A stretch of DNA of 64,000 nt from Tetranychus cinnabarinus (lineage: Eukaryota; Arthropoda; Arachnida; Trombidiformes; Tetranychidae), in contig WHVY01000001.1 in the NCBI GenBank assembly GCA_022266195.1, forward strand, positions 19,654,001 through 19,718,000, read 5' to 3'. Below are positions 1 through 11,110 of the stretch, one piece after another. The translations under genes and the position numbers were made by a program. The notes under the pieces were generated by a model. It was not told the DNA's origin. It ran no database searches and saw nothing but the letters and a program-made list of their open reading frames with translations. The stretch's first letter is position 1. Each line of letters begins with the position of its first letter.

Positions 1-3000
1 GGACATAATAGCAACTCATTGTTTCGCCAATTTTTCAAACCCAAAAAGTCTTCAATGGTGGCTTCATCTTATCAAGTTACAATGGACCGAGCAGCTTCAA
101 TAGCTTTTTACAAAGAGATCGCTTCAAGCTTATTGATGGACACAAAAAGCTATTTTAACTAATGACCATCAAATTTAACCTTCATGGATTGTCGCAATTA
201 AATATAGCAAATATCTAATACAATGTAATTGCTATGGAAACTCTTGTCAGGTGAAAAGCTGCCAATATCAACATGATTGTTGATATTATTAATGCATCAC
301 CATCATGCAATCAACATTTTTTTTTGTCAGTTTTCAATTGCTATTCAATCGTATTAATTGTAAAAACATTTCCAAGTCCAATGTCGATGTTAGCAAATGT
401 AACTAATGTCAATATTTATTGGCATTGATTCCCATTCCAATGATATTAATAGTTAAATGTTGCGCATTAATTTTCATTGAACCAACATGAAGAAATCCAT
501 TGAATTATCATTATTTAATGTAACCCTTTTTATACACCAGACAACAACAAGCCTTACATTAACATTTGAAATTGTTGTTAAATGACATTTTTGTCTCACC
601 ATTGGATTACAATCTGTAACTTCATCGATAACCTGATTGATTAAACATTTATTTTGATTGTAACATTCACTTGATAAGTTAAGTCCAAGCTTTTCTCAAT
701 CAACCAACCTAAAAACAAAAATGGTTTTATACTTGCAAATGAAATTACTTGTCCACCAATGTAAACCCATTGAATCCTTTAAGCTATCATCTTCATCTTC
801 ACCATTACTCATCAACATCATCCTTTCATCTTCCAGTTGAACCTTCAATGTTACATGATCAGAGTCTTGCAAGATACAAGTAAAACCCAAAGCAAAAAAA
901 GCATTGTTACCCAAGTTTACAGAAACAGACATCTTTTCATGATAAATAATCATCCAGATGAAAAGGTAAAGGTAAAGATGAAGATAACCAGGATGATCTA
1001 GGAAATCTGGATCATCTAAATGAAGATAAAGTGTGAATAGTTGGATAAATTGATTGTAAACATGATTCAAATCATTAGCAAATGTATATCGTGATCTGAA
1101 TAACTCACCATTTTTCATCTTCCTTTTATCAGTTCTTACCTTTTCTGGTTTCATCTCCAAACAATCATCTTAATCTTCATCTTTTCATTATTTTTTTTAC
1201 TCTTCCCTTCACTTTATCTTCAGGATTGTTCATCGGATGAAACAATGCTTAACATACTGTCAAGTCATCTGTTTTTTCATCTCATCTTTGCTTAGTTGGT
1301 AACATTTGAAACATTATTCAGTGACTGAACAAATAGTACATTTCATTATTTTCATTCCTTCTTAACCATCACTTTAACTAGCCTTTCAGGTTCAACTGGA
1401 CAGTCTAAGTGTAACTTGATTAAAGCTTGACCTCAGTTCAACTGAAACTTGAAAGCTTTACATTTATGATTCAACTTGCACTCACAGCTTTCAATGTTTT
1501 TAAGCTTATCTTTTTTCCGTTGTTCAATTACAAGTTTAATCAGTTAAATCACTAGCTAACATTTATTAACTGGTAAGCAAACTAAGATTGAACCAGATTT
1601 TGTTTTTACCAGAAAAAAAGTACCTCTGAAAACTGGTTCATTTGGGTCAAGGTTTGCACTTGATGTAAATGAATCTCTTGAAGTAATACAAAACAATTGC
1701 AAATACAAACAAAACAGTTTATTTGAACAGTCAAATAATCAACTGGAGATAATTTAATTCAATTATTTCAATACCAAATACTATTAAATAGTGAAATTGT
1801 ATTTATATTTACAATTTTTCAGTTCAACATTCAGTTGAAATTGCAATAGCAAGGACTTTTATTGCCTTTGGTTAAAGTACAATTTTCAATCAAATCAAGA
1901 TTGCTTCAACTTTCAACTCTGGAATTAAATATCGAAATATAATTGTGGAAATTGATTAATCATTGATTGTTGGATGTTTTTTCACTTACAGTGTTTCATA
2001 TTGATAATAATCATTATTATAATGGTAATGAATGCTGAGGAAACTTGAATTGATCAATTCTTACCCTTAAAACTTAATATCATCACGAAACGTATACATT
2101 CATTACCTAAATAGTTATTAGAAAAGCAGCAAAATGTTTCATTGTTATTAATAGTAATCATGATGGTTATCATAATTTACATTTCCTATTCTTTAATAGC
2201 AATAGACAGACAACGGTTGATGAAACGATTTGCTCATCTAATTGCCCAAATTGATGTCCTTTGTGAGCTTGGATAATTTAATTTTACAACCAAATCAAGA
2301 ATGATTAAGGTTTGACAACAACAATTGGTTAACTTTCAATCGGCGAAAGAGTAAAAATTGAATCAAGAAAATTAGGTTCAAATAAGAGTTGGAAAAGATG
2401 GAAAGTCAATGTTGAACTAAAGATGCATTTAGAGTCGCAAATAGATACAATGTGTAAATTAATCAACCCGAATAATCTAATCAGTTCATCAGAAAGCTTC
2501 AATCAAAAATTGTACTTTTGAATGGGAAGACAATGAAGTCGCCTCTTGAACATATTACACCGACTTTATCAAGTGCTTTACATCCATAATCAATGCGAAA
2601 CAAGCTTTTAGATCCTTATCATGAAAAAATTTCCAAGCGAGAGTCAAAATCTTTCCCTATTAATGTACAAAATCATCATGGAATCGTCCAGATCGGTCTA
2701 ATTTTGTCCATGGTTTGGTGCTTTTCTCGGTTGATACACTTTATAAATCAGGTTCAAATCCAGAGGGAAAAGTCAGGCGACTGACAATCAGGACAGATTA
2801 TGTTTGGAATCTATGAGATCAATTGAATCAAGAATTTAAACAACATAAATTAAAAATTAAAATTTTCATGATGTATTATTAAAGGAAAGATTGTTGCTTC
2901 ATTGTGCGATTCATTACCATAACCCAAAAGGAAAGTAAAAATATTACAATAACCTAATAGGAACTTTTTTTCATGGTAAATCTTTTCAGAAACTTACACA

Positions 3001-5129
3001 TATTCTGCGTCTTCATGCTCACAATTTTCATCCTCTTCATCATCATCATCCACTACATCAATAACTACACAAATAGTCAAACTGTAGACAACAATTGAAT
3101 AAGGGATAAACACATAGGCATAGGCTTAGGCCTTAGCATAGTCAAAGAAACACACAAAAAGCTATTTACCTATTAAAGTGAATCACTCCTTTGGAACATG
3201 AATGATAATGAAAGGAAGATGATATAAAAAGGATGAAGATGAAAAGGTTTGAATTGAATGGTGTAGTTACAGGGGAATGTAATGATGAAGAGAAAAGGGA
3301 AACAGGGGAAAAAAGGTTGAAAAGATAGATGAAGAGGAATGATAAAAACAAAAGGTGACTTGGTTAGTGAAAGGCAGCATGAAGACAACCAAAGCCAATC
3401 GATAACTAAATTTGAGTTGAATATAATATACTCACAGAGGACAAAGAAGATGATGAAAATGATGAAAATGATGATGATGATGATGATGTCAATGAATACC
3501 TAGTTTATCATGCAGCCTTTAAACTTGTCACTGAAGATATTTAAGCTTTCAACGTTAAACTCTTACAGTAACATTTCCCTTTATAAGCACTTGTATAATG
3601 ACAATTTCCTTCCTTCTTTTCTTACCATTTTATCCCTTTTCCCATCACTTTCATCTTCTTCTCATCTTCATCCATCGTTTTCATATCTTTAACACTTTTC
3701 ATCATCTTTTTACATCTTCTTCATTATCATTTCATTGTCTGAAATCTCGACCTTTTTTTCAGTATATTTGTTGTCACATTTCCTTGCCTTTTCATAAGAA
3801 TCTTGTTGTATCTTGTTTAGTGGCATTTTGAGAATAGATTTCTTCAATTTAATCAGGCAACTTTAAATTATTGTTCAACATTTCATTTCACTGGTAAATT
3901 AGAAGACATTAAATTGTTGAAAAGTTGTTTTGTTTTGTTCCTCAATGAAAAAGCTGATGAATGAATGCCTTGAAATTTAGACTGCAAAATGAGATTTTAT
4001 AATAATACAAAGGCTTTTGTTTTCTGACTCTTAACAGGTTAATCTGGTTAATGGATGTTTGTTTTTATCACTAAACCAGGTTATATTCATTCATCTGTCA
4101 TCATGATTATGTGTCGCCATTAATTTTCAGGATTACAAATTATAAAATCATCATCTTTGTATTATCATGAAACATTGACAGTGAATAAGCTGAGAGGTTT
4201 TAATATGTGACCTTTTTTGTTCCCTTTTTATCCATCCTAAGGCTTTGACTTTTAAATTCCTAATCAAGCTTCAAACTCAGAAGGCCTGGAATAGTGAAAT
4301 TCAAATAGCAATACATGTATTTATAAGAGCGAAGCTAAAGAGGCTAAATTAAAACGCAGATTCTGTATTTTGTATTTAATATTAGTTATTCAGAATGCTA
4401 ACTGTGATCACCTTTTAATCACAATGTTATTTTATTTTTCAATTTTGTGAACTTCTCTATTTAATCTGTTCAAATTATTGTTACAAGGAATTTGATTTGA
4501 GATGATTTAAATGAAAGCTGTCTTTGATGAGCTTTGCTTAAACGACTTTTGCTATTTTGATTCTCACTTTCCTGAGATTTCCCCACTCAGAATGCCAATT
4601 TCAATCAAATTATCAACTCGAAGGTTAAATTAATTTGGGATTTTTGTTGTTTGTTGGTTTAGTTTTGCAGCTACGATTTGAGACAAATTAACTAGAAAGC
4701 CAATTTGACTCAATTTGAAGATCAGAAAAGAAGGGAAAATAAGACAAAAAACACAAAAATTAACTTAATTTACCTTAAAAATAAGTCTTGAGATAATTGA
4801 GTAAACCTTTGTTTACTCACTGTTTGCTAATGAAATTGACGTTAAAGATTCCCTTTTAAATGATGGAAATTAGATTTAAACATATTGCTCCAGTTAATTG
4901 AAGATTCACAGCATCAGAAAGATTCTATTGGAAATGTTAACCTTTCAGTAAGACAATTAAAATCAGTAGTGTTGAGTTAAAAGATATCCTGTTTTGGGAA
5001 AGAATAGCATTCATGATTTTAGGAAATTATTTCATCGCAAAAGTTTCTAAGAAATGACGATACCAGACAACTTGTATATTAGCCAATAGATGACACTAGC
5101 AATTTGATCAAAAATTTTAGTTTACCTGA
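1..5129. other. Mostly non-coding stretch left of the array
   Basis: AT-rich sequence without a recognisable protein domain, tRNA or rRNA. It contains purine/pyrimidine-skewed tracts (for example 3180-3370 and 3600-3740) that produce spurious low-complexity open frames rich in Phe, Ser and Leu, and a short GAT/ATG microsatellite at about 3450-3488. Apart from the doubtful frame at 696-1160 I see no gene. It could be intergenic or part of a large intron of a gene lying outside the window. Confidence 0.6.
696..1160 (-). CDS. Doubtful 154-codon open frame
   Basis: An uninterrupted frame of 154 codons, longer than most chance frames in DNA this AT-rich. The translation is mixed in composition: a basic start, an aromatic and leucine-rich middle, and an acidic stretch around residues 110-130. 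I recognise no domain, no convincing signal peptide and no splice context that ties it to other exons. The surrounding DNA has TTCATC-type repeats, which lower the frequency of stop codons on this strand, so a chance frame is quite possible. I infer a low likelihood that it is a gene. Confidence 0.18.
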   Translation of the reverse strand: MEMKPEKVRTDKRKMKNGELFRSRYTFANDLNHVYNQFIQLFTLYLHLDDPDFLDHPGYLHLYLYLFIWMIIYHEKMSVSVNLGNNAFFALGFTCILQDSDHVTLKVQLEDERMMLMSNGEDEDDSLKDSMGLHWWTSNFICKYKTIFVFRLVD

Positions 5130-5435
5130 AAAATAAAATAAACTAAATTCAAACTAATCTTTGATTATTTATAAGAAATGAAGAGTTTTGCGTTTAAAGT
5201 AAAAAGAGGACTTATCAGTTTATTAAAACTTGTAAATCACCAAAATATATAAAGTCTTTAGCATGTTTCCTGTAATTTAATCAAATAAAACTCTTCATCT
5301 AATGCAATTATGCTTGGATTGAATAGACTTTTCGTGGATATGCAGTTAACCAGTTAAGATTCATTTATTCGGACTGTTAGAGTCCATTGTCTTAAAACAG
5401 ATGATTCTTGATTAGCCAATTCTTGAGCATATTAT
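5130..5435 (-). repeat. Outer 3' flank of the array, copy 1 of 2
   Basis: About 300 bp just beyond the stop codon of U1. The same sequence, diverged but aligned over its whole length, recurs at about 25125-25437 inside intron 2 of the Cad96Ca-like gene. Shared blocks include GTAAATCACCAAAATRT and GATGATTCTTGATTAGCCAA. Only its right-hand 65 bp (GACTGTTAGAGTCC... onwards) resembles the 3' flanks of the other array units; the rest is specific to these two copies. It marks a boundary of the duplicated region. Confidence 0.75.
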
Positions 5436-6867
5436 TCGTCTGAATTTTCTTTATCATGGTAAAGGTTTTCGCCGAGTTTCCAATGACATTTTCTAACATG
5501 ATCTTTAGCTCGCTGGTATACACTGAAAAATTTATCTGTTATACAATAAACACATTGAATCTTAATATTTTGTGTTCTCCGCATGTGGTCCAACACAAAG
5601 TTACTGCGTCCAATGACTTCGATACCAGATTCTTGACAATATGGACAGACACACTTGCGGTAACGAAACTTGTTGTACGAACCTCTCATATATTTTTTCA
5701 TCTCACGGTTGTAATTATCAGCGTTTATGATTCTGCCATCTTTTACATAATTTAGATAAAAAGCTTTCGTGTAGCGGGAATATTTTTTTGCCAAAAAAAG
5801 CTTTAAACTGTCGGCACTGAAAATAAATAAATAAATTAGTTAAAATTTAAAAAAAGAAATGAATTACATGCTTACTTTACATTTTTTTTGTACGTTGGTT
5901 CCACTATTTCGTTGACCAGTTTCGCCAATATATCAATTCGTGCCTCTTTACTTTTTCTCACCCTTTTTTTTACTTTACTCGCTTTTCTTTGATTAACTGG
6001 TTCATCTAATGAGATGAAACAAATTTAAAAAAAATGAATCAGGTACCACAATTGTATGGCCAGGTATAGTATAGACAAGAATATCAGACGTATTATTGAA
6101 TTACCGTATTGACGCGTATCGTGGCGCCGCGCTTATAAAAAAGTACGCCATCATATAAGCGGTTGTTTATTATTTCAAATAGGGTGTGTGCCGCATTGGC
6201 TACACTGTTCGCTGCTCGCAAACTACAAGTGTGTATCTTATTACATATTCATATTACAAGCTATGCTTGTTTACAATAGTTCATTTTTTAAGAGAGGAAA
6301 GACAGAAGAGAAGAGAGAAAGAGAGGAGAAACCATTTGGACCAGAGAGAGACTCGATCCCGGGTTCTTTGGGTGATATTCATGTGCTCTAACCACTGCGC
6401 TAAGCGCCTTTTGAGCCACTGCAAATGCGCGAAGATCATTGCTTATTATTAAAAGGCGCCTCTATTGTCACAAAATTGTGCCTTTAAGAGTAACATTCTC
6501 ATTATTAAGCCCGGTGCTACGATACGCATCAATACGGTAATCAAAAATAAAACTTACTTGGTTCGACTTCGATAACCTGTTTCGTATTGAATCCACTCGT
6601 TGCTTTGTCAATTCCTTGTGGTTTAGCTGCTGTCGATATATCCGTTGGTGGTTGATTGCCTGAAAAATAAACTAAAATGTTGAAAAGAGAAACCAAACTG
6701 GTCCAAAATGATTTACCTTCTTCCAAACTGTCGTTAGCAGTCAAATTTTCCAATGATTTAAGTACATCAGGCAACGGGTTGGTAGACATTACCTCTAAAA
6801 CTGAATTACTAAGAAAACTTGGTGATGGTATTTCTGGTGATGATGGTGGTGATTGTTGTTGTGACAT
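5432..6867 (-). CDS. Array unit U1: two-finger zinc-finger protein, intact, 255 aa
   Basis: Four coding exons read right to left: 6717-6867, 6558-6659, 5876-6005 and 5432-5816. All introns are GT...AG, the phases agree (1, 1, 2), and the sum is 768 nt, giving 255 residues. The start is the ATG of MSQQQ, which is conserved in every unit; the frame continues upstream but without an ATG. Exon 1 is Ser/Pro/Gln-rich. Exon 3 is unusually basic here (runs of Lys/Arg), whereas other units are acidic at this point. Exon 4 carries CPYC...H and then CVYC-x14-H-x4-H, the second a canonical C2H2 finger. Finger 2 has two extra residues (ITDKFF), shared only with U4. Nucleic-acid binding is inferred from the fingers; the family is unknown to me. 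Intron 2 is enlarged to 552 bp by a MITE. Confidence 0.8.
6104..6537. mobile_element. 434-bp MITE with about 29-bp inverted ends, TA-flanked
   Basis: The ends are inverted copies: left CCGTATTGACGCGTATCGTG, right (reverse complement) CCGTATTGATGCGTATCGTA, continuing to GCTTA with four mismatches over about 29 bp. A TA dinucleotide lies on both sides (6102-6103 and 6538-6539), as for Tc1/mariner/pogo-type insertions. No transposase frame is inside. The other array units lack this segment in the same intron, so it arrived after the unit was formed. It holds a tRNA-like block and a purine-rich GAGA tract. Confidence 0.75.
6341..6410 (-). repeat. tRNA-like block (SINE head or tRNA pseudogene) inside the MITE
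   Basis: On the minus strand there is a good pol III A box, TTAGCGCAGTGGTTAGAGC (6385-6403), followed by a B box, GGGATCGAGTC (6350-6360), at tRNA-like spacing. The anticodon and acceptor arms do not fold convincingly and the T-stem 3' side is degraded, so this is not a working tRNA. It looks like the head of a tRNA-derived SINE or a tRNA pseudogene carried within the inverted-repeat element. Confidence 0.65.
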
Positions 6868-7027
6868 TGTATAGTTTAGATGATGAGGTTGATTAAAATC
6901 AATGTACACAATTAGCCTACTTTAATGATCCCCTATGGCAATGAAAGGTGAAGAGGGAACAAGAGGGAGTCTTTAAAGTGAGCTTATTGTTTTAATTTTA
7001 AATTTTGTGCTTTCCCCCTGTAGTTTA

Positions 7028-7039
7028 CCTAGATGGCAG
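7028..7039 (+). promoter_or_regulatory. CTCF-like / GCCATCT motif upstream of U1
   Basis: CCTAGATGGCAG, 161 bp upstream of the U1 start. It fits the CTCF core consensus (SYAGRKGGCRS) at every position; read on the other strand it contains GCCATCT, similar to a YY1/Pho core. The same word recurs upstream of U2-U6. The function is inferred. Confidence 0.45.
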
Positions 7040-7098
7040 TAAATTATTCATAACAAAAAGCAAAAAACTCAAAACAAAAATGAAGTTAATTTATTATA

Positions 7099-7306
7099 GT
7101 TGAAATATTACAGTTCAAGTTAAACAAGAAATCTTTAATGGTGAATTGAAACGATGGTTACAACTGAATGGATTAAAATACTAATTAACCTGACTTATAG
7201 CTTAGCTTGTTAACAATTGATTTTTGGATATTAATGGTCAACAATGATTACCTTTTACTAAAACATAAAATATCCCTTAAATTGATATAAGAATTGCCTT
7301 TCCAAC
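7099..7306 (-). repeat. 3' LTR of the copia element
   Basis: 208 bp running GTTGAAAT...CCAAC on the plus strand. The adjacent purine tract on the element strand, GAGTAGGAGA (7307-7316), is the expected polypurine primer for plus-strand synthesis. The sequence matches the other LTR base for base as far as I can read it. Confidence 0.9.
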
Positions 7307-7314
7307 TCTCCTAC

Positions 7315-9846
7315 TCAATTCATGTTATCAATTAGTTTCAGTTCAAGTCTGAATTGTTCAAACTTGTCTTTTGGCAACGGCTTTGTCATTATGTCAGCTA
7401 TCATTTTGTTTGTCTCCAGATACTCTATTTTAATTTCCTTGATTTTGACCTTTTCTCGAATGAAATGATACTTTATATCAATATGTTTTGATCTTGACTG
7501 GGACACTGGATTGTGGGCTAAAGCAATAGCACATTGATTGTCTTCTTTGATAACGACAGGCTCATTAAAAATGAAACCAAGTTCAGACAATAACGATTTC
7601 AACCAAATTACCTCTTTTGTACAAACAGTTAGAGCTATATATTCAGCTTCTGAGGTTGACAATGAAACTGTTGATTGCTTTTTACTGCACCAAGTGATTA
7701 TGTTTCCGAAACTGAAAATGGTCAAACCACTGATACTCTTTCTATCAGTGTAAGATGATGCTAAATCAGCATCTGAGTAACCAATCAATATCGGTTCATT
7801 TGTTTTACTGAAATTCAAACAATAGTTCATGGTACCTTTTAAATATCGGTAAATTCTTTTCACTGCTAACCAATGGCTTTGATCGTAATTTGACATAAAT
7901 TGGCTGACAACTCCTACTGAGAACGCAATATCTGGACGTGTACATGTTGACAAGTAAATCAAAGCTCCAACAGCATTTGAATACGGGTATTCTTGTTTGT
8001 TATTTGTCTCAGTTGGTTTAGCTAGTTTTACCGAAATATCAGATGGAGTTGATATTGCTTTACAATTTGTCATATTGAATCGCTCAATAATGTTTCTTAT
8101 ATAATTTGTTTGATTCATTGAAATACAACCAGATTCTGAATTATAAGTAAATTCAATACCAAGAAAACTTCGAGCAATAACAAGATCTTTCATCAAGAAT
8201 CGAGATTTGAGTTGACTCTTCAGTATTTCAATCAATTCAATTGACTCACAAAATATCAACAAATCATCAACATAGAGTAAAATATAAACTCTATTTGAAT
8301 TTTCACCTTTGAAATACAAACAGTTATCTGATTGAGCTCTACTGAAACCAAGTTTAATGACGAAATCATTGAACAATTCATTCCAATTCCGTCCAGATTG
8401 TTTCAACCCGTAAAGACTACGTTTCAATTTACGAACCAATCCTGAATCTTCAATAAAACCTTCTGGTTGCTCCATATAAATATCTTCATCGAGTTTACCA
8501 TTTAAATATGCAGTTTTTACGTCAAGTTGGTGAATTTTGTAATTGAATTGGACACTCAATGAAATCAACAATCTCAAAGTTGAAAACTTAGCGACTGGTG
8601 TGAACGTCTCTTGATAATCAATACCTTTAACTTGAGTATAACCTTTTGCAACCAACCTTGCCTTATATTGAAATTCATTTCCTGTGATTGATTTCAACTT
8701 GAAAACCCACTTATTTTTAACAATATTTGTATTTTCAGGTCTTTTTACTAATACCCATGTATTGTTTTCAACTAAGGATGCGAGTTCATCATCAATAGCC
8801 TTTTTCCATTTATCTGAATTACATGAATTCATTGCTTCTTGATAATTTTCGGGTTCACCATTCACTGTTACCAAAACCCTTTGATCAGTAAATTCAATTT
8901 CATTTGATGTTTCTTCAACTTCTTCAAGTAAATCAAACTCATTTGCAATAGAGTCATTTTGCTTGACAAGAATAGCTTTTTCGTCAAACACGACATCTCT
9001 TCCATAGCTAACTTTGTGAGTTGATGGATTGATCATACGATAACCTTTTTTGTTAACTCCGTAACCTACAAAAATTAACTCTTCTGACTTAGCCTGAACC
9101 TTAGATCGTTTTTCTTGAGGAATATGAACAAAAGCTTTCGAACCAAATATTTTCAGATGTTGAACACAAGGTTTACGACCTTTCCATATTTCAAATGGTG
9201 TAACATTTCCGATTGCTTTTGAAGTACAGCGATTTCTGAGATAACTTGCTGTTACAACCGCTTCAGCCCAATAGTGCAAAGATAACTCAGCTTGGTGTAA
9301 CATCGAACAAGCCATTTCTCTAAGAGTACGATTCATTCTTTCGGCAACACCATTTTGTTCATGTAAATAAGGCACAATCGTTTCATGTTTAGTTCCTTTT
9401 TCCTTCAAATAATTTGTGAAAATTGCTGATAAATATTCTTGACCGTTATCAGTTCTCAATATTTTGATTGGTTTCCCATGTAAAACAGTTACTTCAGCTT
9501 CATAGATTTTGTATTCATTCAAAATTTGTTTCCTATCTCTAACAGGAATAACCTTTACCCAGTTTGAATGATCATCAATAAATGAAATAAAATAACGACA
9601 ACCAGAAAATGACTTGGTTCTTATGGGTCCACAAATATCAGAATGAACAATATCCAAAACTGAAGTAGTTTTTACCTGTGACCTTGCTTGATGATGTCTT
9701 TTCGTCATTTTACCTTTCAAACAACCTCGACAAACATAAGATTTACTTCCAATTAATGAAATACCTTCGACGCTTTTATCATTTACCCTCTTTTTCAAAT
9801 TATCATAATTTAAATGACCAAACCGTAAATGCCAAAGATTGATTTT
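7315..9846 (-). CDS. Copia pol: integrase, reverse transcriptase, RNase H
   Basis: The frame is open from 9846 to the stop at 7315 (843 codons). It begins with the end of the HHCC pre-integrase domain (WHLRFGH, then CRGC). Counting from the Met-like residue at 9798, the integrase core has Asp54, Asp117 and Glu153 (HSDICGP, RTDNGQEY, NGVAERMNR), a DD35E spacing. The reverse transcriptase has QLDVKTAYLNG and the catalytic YVDD. RNase H ends with the copia hallmarks STSEAEY and KHIDIKYHF. All domains look full length and catalytic residues are present. It is not in frame with the gag-protease ORF upstream; the change falls at a run of five A on this strand (9843-9847). Confidence 0.93.
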   Translation of the reverse strand, partial: KINLWHLRFGHLNYDNLKKRVNDKSVEGISLIGSKSYVCRGCLKGKMTKRHHQARSQVKTTSVLDIVHSDICGPIRTKSFSGCRYFISFIDDHSNWVKVIPVRDRKQILNEYKIYEAEVTVLHGKPIKILRTDNGQEYLSAIFTNYLKEKGTKHETIVPYLHEQNGVAERMNRTLREMACSMLHQAELSLHYWAEAVVTASYLRNRCTSKAIGNVTPFEIWKGRKPCVQHLKIFGSKAFVHIPQEKRSKVQAKSEELIFVGYGVNKKGYRMINPSTHKVSYGRDVVFDEKAILVKQNDSIANEFDLLEEVEETSNEIEFTDQRVLVTVNGEPENYQEAMNSCNSDKWKKAIDDELASLVENNTWVLVKRPENTNIVKNKWVFKLKSITGNEFQYKARLVAKGYTQVKGIDYQETFTPVAKFSTLRLLISLSVQFNYKIHQLDVKTAYLNGKLDEDIYMEQPEGFIEDSGLVRKLKRSLYGLKQSGRNWNELFNDFVIKLGFSRAQSDNCLYFKGENSNRVYILLYVDDLLIFCESIELIEILKSQLKSRFLMKDLVIARSFLGIEFTYNSESGCISMNQTNYIRNIIERFNMTNCKAISTPSDISVKLAKPTETNNKQEYPYSNAVGALIYLSTCTRPDIAFSVGVVSQFMSNYDQSHWLAVKRIYRYLKGTMNYCLNFSKTNEPILIGYSDADLASSYTDRKSISGLTIFSFGNIITWCSKKQSTVSLSTSEAEYIALTVCTKEVIWLKSLLSELGFIFNEPVVIKEDNQCAIALAHNPVSQSRSKHIDIKYHFIREKVKIKEIKIEYLETNKMIADIMTKPLPKDKFEQFRLELKLIDNMN

Positions 9847-11105
9847 TCACCATTGGTTACATAAGCAGAATCTTTTATACCAATATCAATACTTTCCTTT
9901 TCATAATTTGTATTAATCATTTTATTTTCAATGTCACTTATTAGCTCATCATCAGTTGTTTGCAAATAGTAAAGTTTACCGACTCGCTTTCCAGTGACAA
10001 TGAGTTCATCATTCAAATAAACTTTACAAATACCGTTTCGAAAGGAAAAATTTGCTCCTTTATCCTCCGCTGATCCAATTGAAAATAGGTTAACTGAGAG
10101 TTTCGGTACAAAATAAACATTTTTAAGAGTAAATTTTGACCCGAAAACAGATGTAAGTTCAACATCACCAATACCTAATACCTCAATTGGAGTTCCATCA
10201 GCTTGATTCACCCTTTTATTAGGAGTTTCTTCTAATTTTACGAACCAATTGAGCTGACTGCACATATGATTTGAAGCTCCTGAATCAATAATCCACTTCC
10301 GATTGTCATCATCAACGTTATCCAAGACTAATGCCTTTTCATTTGCTGTTGATCTTTGAAACTTCTTTTTGACTTCAGTTTCAACTGACTTCTTTGGACA
10401 TTCTCGTTTGAAATGGCCTTTTTCACCACAACCATAGCATACAATAATCTTTTTGCTTTTATATTTCTTGGTTTTTGTAACCAGTGCCGATTCCTCTTCA
10501 TTTTTATTGACATTGAAACATTTAATATGATCTTCTTCTTGAATCAAACGTGAAATAATATCCTCAATTTTTGCATCATTCAATGATACTCTAATTGCCG
10601 AAACAAAATGACGATAATCACCAGGCAATTTACTTAATAATTCAATTACTTTATCACCATCACTGACCGATTCACCAATATTTTCTAGTTCGCTCCATAA
10701 TCTCTCTAACTGAGCAACAGAATCGATCAGAGGTTGATCAGTTTTGAATTTAAATTTAGCAAGGTTTTGTTTGATAATGAATTTTGCTGCCAAATCTTTA
10801 CGCTCAAATGCTTTGTCCAATAAAGCCCAAACCTCTTTACTAGTTTTAGCGTCTTTAATCAGACAAATATATTTTGATCCAATGTAACAACAAATAAGAC
10901 CAAGAGCTTTTTCATCTTTTCTTTTCAATTTAGCTGCTACATCTACATCAGTTGTATCAATACCTTGATTGACAACAGACCATAAACCTTCCTTATTGAG
11001 GATATTCATCATTTTAAATTTCCAAACATCGAAATTTTTGCCATTGAACACATCCAATAGACTCTGAAAATTTCCACTTGAACTACCGAACGTAACTGAG
11101 CCCAT
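9810..11105 (-). CDS. Copia gag and protease
   Basis: 431 codons. The first ~200 residues are a copia-type gag (UBN2-like, with NGKNFDVWKFKM near residue 21). A CCHC zinc knuckle CYGCGEKGHFKREC spans residues 223-236, and the aspartic protease motif DSGASNHM starts at Asp274. The start ATG (11103-11105) falls inside the primer-binding site; no better upstream or downstream start exists before the conserved gag domain. The frame then runs past the expected pre-integrase motif in the wrong phase and stops at 9810. In copia relatives gag and pol form one continuous ORF, so the break is either a single-base mutation or a recoding site. Confidence 0.9.
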   Translation of the reverse strand: MGSVTFGSSSGNFQSLLDVFNGKNFDVWKFKMMNILNKEGLWSVVNQGIDTTDVDVAAKLKRKDEKALGLICCYIGSKYICLIKDAKTSKEVWALLDKAFERKDLAAKFIIKQNLAKFKFKTDQPLIDSVAQLERLWSELENIGESVSDGDKVIELLSKLPGDYRHFVSAIRVSLNDAKIEDIISRLIQEEDHIKCFNVNKNEEESALVTKTKKYKSKKIIVCYGCGEKGHFKRECPKKSVETEVKKKFQRSTANEKALVLDNVDDDNRKWIIDSGASNHMCSQLNWFVKLEETPNKRVNQADGTPIEVLGIGDVELTSVFGSKFTLKNVYFVPKLSVNLFSIGSAEDKGANFSFRNGICKVYLNDELIVTGKRVGKLYYLQTTDDELISDIENKMINTNYEKESIDIGIKDSAYVTNGEKSIFGIYGLVI

Positions 11106-11110
11106 AACCA
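11096..11110 (-). other. Primer-binding site of the copia element (initiator tRNA-Met type)
   Basis: Immediately after the 5' LTR the element strand reads TGGTTATGGGCTCAG. This matches, with one difference, the Drosophila copia primer site GGTTATGGGCCCAG, which pairs with an internal fragment of initiator tRNA-Met. The ATG in the middle of this site is also the gag start codon. Confidence 0.8.

Noticed and set aside
3166..3831. Frames of 60-77 codons on both strands
   Set aside because: Lie in TTC/TCA repeats; Phe/Ser/His-rich translations in overlapping frames.
5456..5755. Open frame on the plus strand opposite U1 exon 4 (similar ones opposite U4 and U6)
   Set aside because: Antisense shadow: it is open in several units only because the exon 4 sequences are homologous; no ATG context or splice logic of its own.
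6341..6410. A functional tRNA gene
   Set aside because: A and B boxes are good but the acceptor and T stems do not pair properly.
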